Part shown: positions 1 to 7,992 of the stretch, piece after piece | How positions within the stretch are numbered: position 1 is the first letter of the stretch | Layout of the letters: the number at the start of each line of letters is the position of its first letter | Assembly: GCA_963747255.1 (NCBI GenBank) | Contig: CAVVEG010000022.1 | Span: 58,077 to 122,076 of the forward strand | Length of the DNA stretch: 64,000 nucleotides | Origin: CAIYRG01 sp963747255 | GTDB lineage: Bacteria > Pseudomonadota > Alphaproteobacteria > Micropepsales > Micropepsaceae | Direction of reading: 5' to 3' | Made by a program: the position numbers and the translations under genes | Notes under the pieces: model-generated | What the model was told of the DNA's origin: nothing | Databases searched by the model: none | The model's input: the letters and a program-made list of their open reading frames with translations, nothing else

Positions 1-328
1 GGCGACGAGATCCCATACCGCCGGTATCCGGCCAATCGAGCGCGCGACTTCGGCGATGCCGGCCAGCATGAGTTCATCCGAAAGGCGCGGTTCACCCTCA
101 TTCGGAGGAAAACCCGCGTCCCGCAACGCCTCGCTCCAGCGGGAGCCAGATCTTTCCGAGGACTGCCGATCGCGCGATGCCGCTCCTGCGCATGAACTGA
201 CGAATGCCGGGTGGCGCGCCGCCGTTTTCGGCAGCGATCCGCCGGATTTCCGCGATCGTTCGGGCGCGCATCTCTTCCCGCATCGCCGCCCGCGCGATTT
301 TCCTTTCCGGCGCCAGGTCCGATTTCAC
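1..328 (-). pseudogene. Homing-endonuclease-associated repeat (HNH_repeat-like) protein, frameshifted, partial
   Basis: The gene runs off the left edge of the window. A GTG start at 328 is preceded by GGAG seven bases upstream. The protein carries the pattern IAEIRRIAAENGG, then PPG, then SGIARSAVLGKIW, which is characteristic of the repeat found beside homing endonucleases and in some GIY-YIG or HNH proteins. The frame then runs to a stop at 98. In the next frame the sequence continues as SRWSEALRDAGFPPNEGEPR, then LSDELMLAGIAEV and SIGRIPAVWDL, which is the expected second repeat. One extra base near 145 restores the frame. Function is unknown; the repeat is thought to bind DNA. Either a true pseudogene or a sequencing indel. 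Confidence 0.6.
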
Positions 329-415
329 GCGTTCACTCCGGATTTGCGGACTATACAATAGGAGAAGTCCTACGACTTCAAGCGCCAATCGGGCGGGTCC
401 GCAATCTGGGGCGGT

Positions 416-2644
416 TCAGATCAGTGCGGATTTGACGCGATCTGGGGTGAACGGCAGATCGCGCAGCCGGACGCCGGTTGCATGAAAGATCGCATTCGCG
501 ATGGCCGCCGAAATGGGCCCTTGCGAGGCTTCGCCTGCGCCCAGCGGGGGAAGTTCAGGATGGTCGATGAGCGTGACTTCGATCTCGGGCACTTCGCCGA
601 AAGTGAGAATGGGATATCCGGCCCAATCGCGGGACGTGATCTGCTGCCGGTCGAATTTGACCTGTTCCTTCAGGGTCCAGCTTGCGCCCTGGATGATTCC
701 ACCCTCGATCTGGTTTTTCAGTCCGTCGGGGTTGATGATCTGACCCGCATCGGCGGCGGCTGTCACGTGCAGGACGCGAACCGCGCCGGTGTTGCGATCG
801 ACGGCCACATCCGCAATCAGCGCAACATAGGTCTTTGTCGTTTCATAGCGGCAGAACGCGACGCCACGGCCACGCGCCCTGTCGCTTTTGGCGCCCTCGA
901 CCCAGCGTGCCCTTTCCGCCGCGGCGCCGAGCACCGCGCGCGCCCGCGGATCGTCAAGATGCTTCAGGCGGAAAGCGACCGGATCGGCCCCGGCGGTGGC
1001 CGCCACTTCATCCATCATGGATTCCACGGCAAAGACATTGCCGAAACCACCCAGCGTTCGCAGCGCGGAAACGCGGAGCGGCATGTCGGGGATGAAATGA
1101 TCGACAATCCGCCGGTTGGCGAATGTATAGAGCGGCACCGCGTTGCGGTCGCCACCACCGGCGGGCAATCCCAGTTCCTGCGGTGCGGCGTGCCGGTGCG
1201 GGGTTGCGAGGTGCCAGGACGCGAGCAGATTCACGCCGTCGCGGCCGCCGGGCCGCATATTGTGGGTGCAGCTCCAGACATCATATTGCCAATCGACGAG
1301 CGTGCCGTCGCCGGCGAGCCCGGCGCGGGCGCTCATGGTCATGGCGGAGCCGAACGGCTCCCAGCCGAATTCGTCATCGCGCATCCATTGCAGCCGCACG
1401 ATTTTGCCGTCCGCGGCCAGGGACAGGAGCGCAGCGTCGAGCGCGGCATCGTCGGCGCCGTTATGGCCGTAACAGCCGGAACCCGGGGAATGGATCACCC
1501 GAACTCTCTCGGGCGGGACGCCGGTTGCTTTCGACAGATCGGCGCGCAGCGGATAGGGGCCCTGGGTGTGCGACCAAACCGTCAGCACACCATCGATCAG
1601 CCCCGCAATGGAACAGGATGGGCCGATCGATGCATGTGCGAGATAGGGTTTGCGGTATGTCGCGGCGACCATTTTCACAACCGCGGTTGTATCGGCGCTT
1701 TTTTCGCTGACGGTCTTGACGTCGATATCGGTCTGCTGCTGCAGGAAGCTGTGAACCGTGTCCGCCGCGGGCAGGGCGGCGGGAACGCGCCACTGCGCGG
1801 CTTTCGCGAGCGCCTCGCGGGCAGCGATGGCCTGTTCCTCGCGTTCGGCGACGACACCGAGAAAGCGTCCGTCGCGCACCACCGCAACGATGCCGGGCAT
1901 GTGGCGGATGCCTGCCTCATCGAGCGAAACAAGTTCCGCCTCGTAGGAGGGGGGGCGCACGACGCGGCCATGCAACATTCCGGGAAGCCTGAGATCCTGC
2001 ACGAAAGCAGGGCGCCCCATCACCTTGTCCGGAATATCGAGGCGCTGGATCTCATGCCCGACGATATGATGCGCGGCAGCCGCTTTGGGGGGAACCGGTG
2101 TCCCGGCGTCGCGGGCCAGCGGCGCGCCGGCCGCAAGCTCCCAATAGGTCAGCTTGCCTGCTCCGGTGCGGCTCAGGATGGTTCCGTCATCGACGACGAA
2201 ATCGGAGGCGGGCGCGCCTAGGCGGGCGGCGGCGCGCTCCACCAGAATGGCGCGGGTCTGCGCCGCGGCGGAGCGCAGCGCCGCGCCGCCGGCCTCGATG
2301 GAGTTGCTTCCCGCCGTCACGCCCTCATTGGGCGAGCGCGAAGTATCCACCGGAATCATCCGTATCCGGCGCATATCGACGTCGAGTTCTTCGGCCGTAA
2401 TCTGCGCCAATGCGGTGGTCGCGCCCTGGCCAAGCTCAACGCGTCCCGTGAACACGGAGACGGTGCCCGCGGGATCGATGCGGAGCCACGCGTCGAGGCG
2501 CGGATTGGCCGCAAGCATCGGCGGAAGGCGCGCTCCGGTTTCTGCGGCGAGCACAACCCGCGGCGCCATACTGAAGGCAATGACCAACCCGCCGAGCGTG
2601 CTGTTGAACTGGCGGCGTGAGACAACATGCTCCCGGGTCGTCAT
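416..2644 (-). CDS. Molybdenum hydroxylase large subunit (isoquinoline 1-oxidoreductase beta-like), Tat-exported
   Basis: This 742-residue protein is the molybdopterin-binding subunit of a xanthine dehydrogenase/aldehyde oxidase family enzyme. The N-terminus has a Tat signal (SRRQFN followed by a hydrophobic stretch), so it acts in the periplasm. The motif GRVELGQGATTAL, the central GGFGNV region and the C-terminal LGAGEAS with the catalytic Glu are all present. Family enzymes hydroxylate N-heterocycles or aldehydes using water as oxygen donor and pass electrons through the FeS subunit; the substrate here cannot be read. The start overlaps the stop of the small subunit by four bases (ATGA), and GGAG lies six bases upstream. 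No FAD subunit is adjacent, as in the isoquinoline-oxidoreductase class, which may use a cytochrome as acceptor. Confidence 0.9.
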   Translation of the reverse strand: MTTREHVVSRRQFNSTLGGLVIAFSMAPRVVLAAETGARLPPMLAANPRLDAWLRIDPAGTVSVFTGRVELGQGATTALAQITAEELDVDMRRIRMIPVDTSRSPNEGVTAGSNSIEAGGAALRSAAAQTRAILVERAAARLGAPASDFVVDDGTILSRTGAGKLTYWELAAGAPLARDAGTPVPPKAAAAHHIVGHEIQRLDIPDKVMGRPAFVQDLRLPGMLHGRVVRPPSYEAELVSLDEAGIRHMPGIVAVVRDGRFLGVVAEREEQAIAAREALAKAAQWRVPAALPAADTVHSFLQQQTDIDVKTVSEKSADTTAVVKMVAATYRKPYLAHASIGPSCSIAGLIDGVLTVWSHTQGPYPLRADLSKATGVPPERVRVIHSPGSGCYGHNGADDAALDAALLSLAADGKIVRLQWMRDDEFGWEPFGSAMTMSARAGLAGDGTLVDWQYDVWSCTHNMRPGGRDGVNLLASWHLATPHRHAAPQELGLPAGGGDRNAVPLYTFANRRIVDHFIPDMPLRVSALRTLGGFGNVFAVESMMDEVAATAGADPVAFRLKHLDDPRARAVLGAAAERARWVEGAKSDRARGRGVAFCRYETTKTYVALIADVAVDRNTGAVRVLHVTAAADAGQIINPDGLKNQIEGGIIQGASWTLKEQVKFDRQQITSRDWAGYPILTFGEVPEIEVTLIDHPELPPLGAGEASQGPISAAIANAIFHATGVRLRDLPFTPDRVKSALI

Positions 2645-3108
2645 GCCATCTCCTTTGCCGCGCGCGCAACGGCGCGGAGAATGCGATTATGGCTGCCGCA
2701 GCGGCAAAGATTTCCTGCCAGCGCGCTCCGGATGTCGGTATCGGTGGGATGGCGGTTGCGGTCCAGCAGAGCCTTTGCCGCCATGATCATGCCGTTGCTG
2801 CAATAGCCGCACTGCATCGCCTGCTCGGCGATGAACGCCTTTTGCAGCGGGTGCGGCGCGGCATCGGTGCCGATGCCCTCGAGCGTGACGATGTCCCGGC
2901 CGGCGGCGCTGCGCACCGCGGTCCGGCACGAGCGGATCGCGGCGCCGTCCATGATGACGGTGCAGGCGCCGCATTGGGCGAGGCCGCAACCGAATTTTGC
3001 CCCGCTCAAGTCACAGTCATTGCGGAGCGCATAGAGCAGGGGCGTGTCGCCTTCGAGCGTCACCTCGCGTTCTGCTCCGTTCACGCGCAATCGGTAGGTA
3101 TCGGGCAT
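2641..3108 (-). CDS. Molybdenum hydroxylase small subunit, [2Fe-2S] (isoquinoline 1-oxidoreductase alpha-like)
   Basis: A 155-residue ferredoxin-like subunit that relays electrons from the molybdenum site of the partner encoded downstream. The plant-type [2Fe-2S] cluster motif is visible near residues 40-60 (GCGLAQCGACT, then a fourth Cys in IRSC). The second, C-terminal cluster uses QCGYC near residue 99 and NLCRCG near residue 133. A much longer reading frame extends upstream to 3540, but the ATG at 3108 is preceded by GAGGTGG at a good distance and matches the usual family length of about 150-160 residues. It is co-transcribed with, and overlaps by four bases, the large subunit. It has no signal of its own and probably rides with the Tat-exported partner. 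Confidence 0.92.
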   Translation of the reverse strand: MPDTYRLRVNGAEREVTLEGDTPLLYALRNDCDLSGAKFGCGLAQCGACTVIMDGAAIRSCRTAVRSAAGRDIVTLEGIGTDAAPHPLQKAFIAEQAMQCGYCSNGMIMAAKALLDRNRHPTDTDIRSALAGNLCRCGSHNRILRAVARAAKEMA

Positions 3109-3160
3109 CGGTCCACCTCGAACGAGAGGACCGGACTTTAGAACACGACGGGCGGAGGAG

Positions 3161-3196
3161 AAAGAAAAAGGGGACGCCCCGTTTGGGAGCGTCCCC
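3161..3196 (-). terminator. Rho-independent terminator of the lipoprotein gene
   Basis: An 8-bp perfect stem (GGGGACGC at 3170-3177 with GCGTCCCC at 3189-3196) is followed, on the minus strand, by TTTTTCTTT. It sits 29 bases after the stop of the lipoprotein gene and upstream of the molybdenum hydroxylase pair, so it separates the two minus-strand units. Confidence 0.85.
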
Positions 3197-3224
3197 ATTC
3201 CTGATTTGAGGAAACGATCGGCTG

Positions 3225-3449
3225 TTAGCCGTGGTTTTCCCAAATCGGACGGCCAAGGTCGACCTGGCTCGGGCTTGTCACCGCACCCGCGGCTCCGCCC
3301 ACCAGAGCGCCGACGACGACGCCCGGGGGGCCACCGAGAAGGCCAATGCCAGCACCGATGCCGGCGCCTGAAGCGGCGCGGTCGGTGGTCGTTGTGCCAC
3401 AAGCAGAGAGCATCGCCGTGGCCAACAGAACAACTGCAAGCGCTTTCAT
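3225..3449 (-). CDS. Small glycine-zipper lipoprotein
   Basis: A 74-residue protein with a lipoprotein signal ending in LSAC (Cys17), followed by a Gly/Ala-rich segment (GAGIGAGIGLLGG, then VVGALVGGAAGA) typical of glycine-zipper outer-membrane lipoproteins. The ATG at 3449 is chosen because AGGAG precedes it and because the signal peptide begins there; the longer frame upstream has no signal. Such proteins are membrane anchored and of unknown role, sometimes linked to envelope integrity. It is a single-gene unit with a clear terminator. Confidence 0.85.
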   Translation of the reverse strand: MKALAVVLLATAMLSACGTTTTDRAASGAGIGAGIGLLGGPPGVVVGALVGGAAGAVTSPSQVDLGRPIWENHG

Positions 3450-3649
3450 TTTGTACGGCTCCTTTTGGCTGCCTCCATCGAAAAAACGGTACCTGAGGGG
3501 GAAGGTTCCAGAAGTGTGGCTCAACTTGGCGGTACGGCATCTTGACTTTTCGGCGGCCGGCACGCCTTGCTGCCGCAATCGTCGCAAGCCCTGGAATAAT
3601 TTGCTACATTCGGGGCGGGCTCGGGATGAACGAATTTGAGGAGGGATGA

Positions 3650-4072
3650 ATGCGGGTTCGCCTGACGATTTTGTGTGCGGCAGTGCTTGGCTTAAGCGCC
3701 GGATCAATTGGTGTGGCTGCGGCGCCTGCCCCGTCACTCGACTACAATTTCTTCAAAACCCGCGTTCAACCGATTTTCCTGAAAAGACGCGAAGGGCATG
3801 CGAGATGCGTTGTGTGTCACGGCGGCGCGAATAACGCGCTGCATCTGGCGCCGCTGCCGGCAAACGGCGAATGGAGCGAGGATGACACAAAAAACAATTT
3901 TGCGGCGGTTTCGGCGTTGGTCAATCCCGCAGATCCGGCCAACAGCCGCCTGCTGATACACCCATTGGCGCCCGAAGCCGGTGGCGATCTGTTCCATTCG
4001 GGCGGACGCCAGTTTGCGTCGAAGGACGATCCCGACTGGAAGGCGCTGGCGCAGTTCGCAGGCGTGAAATAA
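3650..4072 (+). CDS. Exported haem-binding protein with a single CxxCH motif
   Basis: A 140-residue protein with a Sec signal (cleavage likely near VAAAPAPS) and one haem-attachment motif, CVVCH, around residue 60. The motif sits in an FFKTRVQPIFL...RCVVCHGG context like the cytochrome c domain of planctomycete-type proteins (PSCyt1-like). GAGGAGGG precedes the ATG. The fragment NSRLLIHPLAPEAGGD and FHSGGRQF near the end also recur in that domain family. It probably carries electrons in the periplasm; no distal Met ligand can be assigned with certainty. It is divergent from the lipoprotein gene and convergent with the YVTN gene, with a shared terminator. Confidence 0.8.
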   Translation: MRVRLTILCAAVLGLSAGSIGVAAAPAPSLDYNFFKTRVQPIFLKRREGHARCVVCHGGANNALHLAPLPANGEWSEDDTKNNFAAVSALVNPADPANSRLLIHPLAPEAGGDLFHSGGRQFASKDDPDWKALAQFAGVK

Positions 4073-4086
4073 TTCCGCACAAAACA

Positions 4087-4119
4087 ACAGCGGCGCGGTC
4101 CAATGGATCGCGCCGCTGT
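4087..4119. terminator. Bidirectional terminator between convergent genes
   Basis: An 11-bp perfect inverted repeat (ACAGCGGCGCG and CGCGCCGCTGT) with an 11-base loop lies between the stops of the haem protein (4072) and the YVTN protein (4140). On the minus strand the stem is followed by TTGTTTTG, so termination is better supported for the YVTN gene. Confidence 0.75.
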
Positions 4120-4139
4120 TTGATTCTCGGAATATTCCG

Positions 4140-5183
4140 TTAGCGGAGAACCAGCGTGTTGATCCGCTTCGGCACCTCACCAACCGGCACCACGGCAACG
4201 ATCTTCCTGGCATTCATATCGATTGCCGTGACCGAGCGCAGGCCGGAATTGGCGATATAGATCTTGCCGTTCGGCGTGAACGTAACCCAGTTGGCCACCG
4301 CTCCGCCCAAGCGACGTCCGGGAAGCTGAAGGTCCGGCAATTTGATCTGGTCGACCAGTTTCAAGTCCGCGAGATCATAGATGAACACGGCGTTTTGAGG
4401 GATGCTCGTGACCCAGAGCGTCTTTCCGTCCGGGGCGACGCCGATGCCATGGGACGGCGCGTCCTCACGGCCGGGATCCATATCGACGCCGGTGTGGAGG
4501 TTGGGAAGCTTGATTCGCGCCACTTCCTCATGGGTTTTGAAATCCAGCACCGCAAACCCGTCAAATGCGGCCAACTGGACGAAGATGCGCTTCGGCGAAC
4601 CATCCGGGTTTGATTCGATCGTCATCGGCCGGACGCCGTGGTCGAATTTATGCTCCCACACAACGGATTGCGTCTTCAGGTCGATGACCGTGAAAACGCC
4701 GGTCTGCACCGAACCGGTGATGACATATTTGCTGTCGGCCGTGGTGTAGATGTTGTGCAGCCGTCCGTGGGTCGGGATGGTCTTTGCGACTTCCAGTTTG
4801 ACGGGATCGATGATGTCGAGCGCGCCCTGTCCGCGCGCGATTCCCACCAGGATCCGGCCGTCCTTCGCCACCGCGATATTATTCGGATGATTTGACAGCA
4901 CGACCTTCTTCAGCAGTTTTCCGCTTTTCTGGTCGAACACGTCGAGCGTGCTGGTCGATTCATTGCTGACATAGACGCGGCTGCCGTCCGGGGCGAAATT
5001 GATGCCGTGCGCGCCCTCAATGGGAATTTGCTGGATGACTTTGTCCGTCGCGGAATTGACGACGTCCACATGGTCGCCGGCGCTGTTGGTGACATAGACC
5101 AGGGCCGATTCGGCAAGAGCCGGCAACGGCATCAGTGCGAGTGCAAAAACCGAACATTTCAAGAGGCTTCGGAAATCGGTCAT
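4140..5183 (-). CDS. YVTN-family beta-propeller protein, exported
   Basis: A 347-residue protein with a Sec signal ending near LPALAES. It contains repeated propeller blades with motifs such as LVYVTNSAGDHVDVV, RVYVSNESTSTLDVF, KTLWVTSIPQNAVFI and KIYIANSGLRSVTAI, which define the YVTN/SMP-30-like seven-bladed family. The ATG at 5183 is chosen over one 24 codons upstream because GGAGGGAG precedes it and the signal peptide starts there. Family members bind ligands or partner oxidoreductases in the periplasm, and no catalytic residue is evident. The neighbours (haem proteins, molybdenum hydroxylase, NHL propeller) suggest an accessory role in periplasmic oxidation. That link is inference. Confidence 0.85.
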   Translation of the reverse strand: MTDFRSLLKCSVFALALMPLPALAESALVYVTNSAGDHVDVVNSATDKVIQQIPIEGAHGINFAPDGSRVYVSNESTSTLDVFDQKSGKLLKKVVLSNHPNNIAVAKDGRILVGIARGQGALDIIDPVKLEVAKTIPTHGRLHNIYTTADSKYVITGSVQTGVFTVIDLKTQSVVWEHKFDHGVRPMTIESNPDGSPKRIFVQLAAFDGFAVLDFKTHEEVARIKLPNLHTGVDMDPGREDAPSHGIGVAPDGKTLWVTSIPQNAVFIYDLADLKLVDQIKLPDLQLPGRRLGGAVANWVTFTPNGKIYIANSGLRSVTAIDMNARKIVAVVPVGEVPKRINTLVLR

Positions 5184-5294
5184 CAGGGGGCTCCCTCCAG
5201 CGGGCTTGTTTGCCCAGGAAGCGGCAAGGGTAAGCGGAAGGCGCGTCCAACTCAAGCCGGGAAGCAGGGCAGGGCAGGGCAGGGGGGAACTGTT

Positions 5295-5615
5295 TCAAGA
5301 CCGGCGCCGATTCCAAATCCGGCGCACTGCCTCTTCGCGCACCTCGGGGTCAGCCATCAGCCTGTTGAACTCGCGGTTGGCTTTCACAGTTCGCGCGATA
5401 GTGGTCCTGCTCAACCTGTTTGTTCCTGACCTGACTTCGGCAATTTTCATCATTTCGTTTAGGATTCTCTGGCGCTCCTCTTCGGCAGCCACACGCTTGG
5501 TTTCGGCAGCCCGGCTGGCCGAAAAGTTGCTCGATTTTTCCTTTCGGCAATCACCCCTCTTGCATCCACTTGTGCAGTCGTGCCCGGTTTCAGGACACTG
5601 GATATTTCGGATCAC
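5295..5615 (-). CDS. Small hypothetical protein with an N-terminal cysteine cluster
   Basis: A 106-residue basic, charged protein. The first 25 residues hold four cysteines spaced as C-x6-C-x3-C-x4-C (CPETGHDCTSGCKRGDC), which could bind a metal. The rest is a predicted helical, Arg/Glu-rich segment (VAAEEERQRILNEMMKIAEV). There is no signal peptide. The pattern resembles small proteins with short Cys-rich heads found in rhizobial genomes and phages, but no specific family is recognised. Codon use looks coding. Function unknown. Confidence 0.5.
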   Translation of the reverse strand: MIRNIQCPETGHDCTSGCKRGDCRKEKSSNFSASRAAETKRVAAEEERQRILNEMMKIAEVRSGTNRLSRTTIARTVKANREFNRLMADPEVREEAVRRIWNRRRS

Positions 5616-5862
5616 CCCGACGCCTCCCGCTCAGTCCCGACGCATACCATCGACGAATGTCACATTAACCCTCTGCCGGGCGCCCTAACAGATGCAAAGC
5701 GTTCCAATATGGAGGCAAATGGCGGGGCCATTACTGCAAAGCGCTCCCATGCTCTGCATCATGGGGGAACCCGACGCTCACCGATGTCAAAATGTAACAA
5801 CGGCAGCAGGGCAGGGGGGAAGCAGGGTCGACCGGGAGGTCAGCCACGCCGGGTGGGGTGGC

Positions 5863-6747
5863 TCAGAAATCGGGCATCGGGGCGGTCGGAATATGGGCGC
5901 TGCTGTCCGAGTAATATTTCGTCAGCGTGTAATAATGTTCGACATTTTCGGCGCAGACGCGCTCCTCCCAGTCGGTGCGCGTGGAAGGAAGATAGGTGAC
6001 GGTTGCGGTCCAGGGCATGGTGAACACGCCGGGATCATCGACCCTGAATTCGAGCTGCAGGCCGCGGCCGCGGTAGGCCGGATCGGGGTCATAACCACCG
6101 ACATGGCCCCATTCCTTTGTGCCGCGGGCCAGCGCCTCTTTGGCGGCCGCGTAATCGATGAAACGGTAGCGCTCAACGACATGAAGGGCATCCGTGTACG
6201 GAGTTCCAAAGCGGTCGATGCTGCTGAATTTCCCCGTCTTGATGCCGATGGTATCGACGACCAGCGTGTCGTCCTCATAATGGCCTACCGAATCGCCATG
6301 CCATGACGGAACGATATTCGCGGGGTGGGTCTGATTCAGCTTCACTTCGCGGAAGTCGTGATCGTGATTGTACAGAATGGTGACTTTGTCCGGCTTCTGC
6401 AGCAGTTCGATTTCGAAATTCCAGAAGATATAGGGCACCGGCTGCGACATGCACTGGTTGTCGGGGTCGGGGAAGGCGAGGCCGGAGCGCGAGATCTGAC
6501 TGTTTTTGCGAATGATCGCGGCGGTGGCCGGTTTGAGCACCGGGTTGGTATCGTCGCCCACGAGATTCGCGGAACCGGTGGCGCCCGGCTTGTGGCGGAC
6601 CGGGCTGGGACCGGAGTCCGGATATTCCCATCCAACATTGGGGTGATCCCACAGACCGGAGAAGTCCGGGATGGTAGCGGGCGCCTGCGCAAAAGCGGGC
6701 AGCGCAACCAGGAACGAAATCGTCGTGGCGGGCAGGCGCCATTTCAT
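5863..6747 (-). CDS. Secreted protein of the GHYEGDTLVVDTIG family (copy 1)
   Basis: A 294-residue exported protein with a signal peptide ending near PAFAQAP. It carries the family core DSVGHYEDDTLVVDTIG, then FGTPYTDALHVVERYR, then a VDDPGVFTMPWT motif, and it ends in PMPDF. Proteins with this core are abundant in Acidobacteria and some Alphaproteobacteria and have no assigned function. It is the most divergent of four copies in this window (others at 13255, 28022 and 41524); it lacks the shared first half of the other three but keeps the CAEN motif and the C-terminal PDF. The NHL-repeat gene lies just upstream on the same strand (24-base gap), so the two may be co-transcribed. Confidence 0.8.
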   Translation of the reverse strand: MKWRLPATTISFLVALPAFAQAPATIPDFSGLWDHPNVGWEYPDSGPSPVRHKPGATGSANLVGDDTNPVLKPATAAIIRKNSQISRSGLAFPDPDNQCMSQPVPYIFWNFEIELLQKPDKVTILYNHDHDFREVKLNQTHPANIVPSWHGDSVGHYEDDTLVVDTIGIKTGKFSSIDRFGTPYTDALHVVERYRFIDYAAAKEALARGTKEWGHVGGYDPDPAYRGRGLQLEFRVDDPGVFTMPWTATVTYLPSTRTDWEERVCAENVEHYYTLTKYYSDSSAHIPTAPMPDF

Positions 6748-6771
6748 CGTGGGACTCCCTCAATCATGTGG

Positions 6772-7872
6772 CTAATCCAGCGGGCGGAACGGCTTGTGCA
6801 CGACCATTCCCTTGATGCCGGCGCCGCCGGAATAGATATCGCCTTCGGGATCCACTCCGAGAAATTCCGTGCCCGCAGCGCCATTGCCGACAGGCGTGTC
6901 GATTTCATCCGGTATGAACGCCTTCACCCAACCGTTCCTGATGTCACCGACCCGAATGCCGCGTTCCCAGCCGGGATTCCAGCGCTCATTCGACATGCCA
7001 TCGGCGACAAAGATATGTCCCTTGCTGTCGATCGCAATCGCGCTCGGTTTGCCGAACTGCGTCCAGCGTGTGATGAAGTTTCCGTGCCTGTCGAGTACCT
7101 GAACCCGCTGATTGCCGCGGTCGGCGATGTACATGTTGCCGGTTGCCGGATCGAGCTCGATGTCATGGGGATCATTGAATTGCAGCGGCATGCTGCCTTC
7201 GGATCCCTTTCCGCCGCCCCATTGGCGGATGAATTTTCCTTCCGGCGAGAATTCCACCAGGCGGTTGTTGCCGCCCCGCGAGGCATACATGTTGTCCTTG
7301 TACTGCCCGGAAAAATTTCCGGTGCCATGGCCGTCGGTCACCCAGATGGTGCCGTCATCCTGCACGACCACGCCGGTTGGTCCGTTCATATGCGTGGCGT
7401 CGGCGCCCGGAACACCCGGCGTGCCGATAGTCAGCAGCAGTTTCCCGTCGGGGCTGAACTTCATCACGGTATGGCCAATATGCTTGCGCGCGCTCGCGGC
7501 GGCCCGGGGATCGCCTTCCGGTGCGCCGTCCGTCACCCAGACATTTCCCTGTTTATCCACGAACAATCCGTGCGGGAATCCGATCAACCCCTTGCCGAAG
7601 CTTTTGATCATTTTGCCGTCGAGCGTGACCTCGATGATGGGATCGAGCTCCGAATCGGCGCAGCCATTGGCGCCGCAACGGTCGATAATCCAAAGATGCT
7701 TGCCGTCGGGATCCATTTTGAATCCGCTGGCAACGCCGATGGTGCGGCCCTGTATTTTGTTCCAGTTGTAATCGACGTGGTACGGATTGTTTGAAATCTG
7801 CGCATTTGCGGGCACGAATGCCGCCAATAGCGCGACTGCGCATGTCGTTGCGAACGCCGCTGCTTTCAACAT
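6772..7872 (-). CDS. NHL-repeat beta-propeller protein, exported
   Basis: A 366-residue protein with a Sec signal (cleavage near VPANAQI) followed by NHL-type propeller repeats. Visible blades include GFPHGLFVDKQGNVWVTDG, GPTGVVVQDDGTIWVTDG, FNDPHDIELDPATGNMYIAD and KPSAIAIDSKGHIFVADG. The architecture resembles the peptidyl-alpha-hydroxyglycine alpha-amidating lyase-like and 6-bladed NHL proteins, but lyase activity cannot be claimed. The ATG at 7872 follows GGGAGGAA and starts the signal peptide. Two Cys (RCGANGC) near residue 68 may form a disulfide. It is followed 24 bases later by copy 1 of the secreted paralog family. Confidence 0.85.
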   Translation of the reverse strand: MLKAAAFATTCAVALLAAFVPANAQISNNPYHVDYNWNKIQGRTIGVASGFKMDPDGKHLWIIDRCGANGCADSELDPIIEVTLDGKMIKSFGKGLIGFPHGLFVDKQGNVWVTDGAPEGDPRAAASARKHIGHTVMKFSPDGKLLLTIGTPGVPGADATHMNGPTGVVVQDDGTIWVTDGHGTGNFSGQYKDNMYASRGGNNRLVEFSPEGKFIRQWGGGKGSEGSMPLQFNDPHDIELDPATGNMYIADRGNQRVQVLDRHGNFITRWTQFGKPSAIAIDSKGHIFVADGMSNERWNPGWERGIRVGDIRNGWVKAFIPDEIDTPVGNGAAGTEFLGVDPEGDIYSGGAGIKGMVVHKPFRPLD

Positions 7873-7992
7873 TTTGTTCCTCCCGACGGCCAGAAAAAAT
7901 TCGTCCGGCCGTATCCTGCCGGTCGCCTGTCCGGTGCGGAGAATGACATTCGCATCACGGTGCGGCAAGCCGATGCCTGTGCGGGCCCGACT

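Noticed and set aside
482..2221. 579-codon open frame on the plus strand across the molybdenum hydroxylase gene
   Set aside because: It is antisense to a clearly conserved gene and has no family motifs; such long shadow frames are usual in GC-rich DNA.
5258..5290. Short GGGCA-type repeat near the YVTN gene start, with a similar run at 5806-5828
   Set aside because: Simple G-rich sequence of a few units; no CRISPR-like spacing or known element.
6325..7794. 489-codon open frame antisense to the NHL protein and copy 1
   Set aside because: No recognisable domains, crosses two real genes and their gap.
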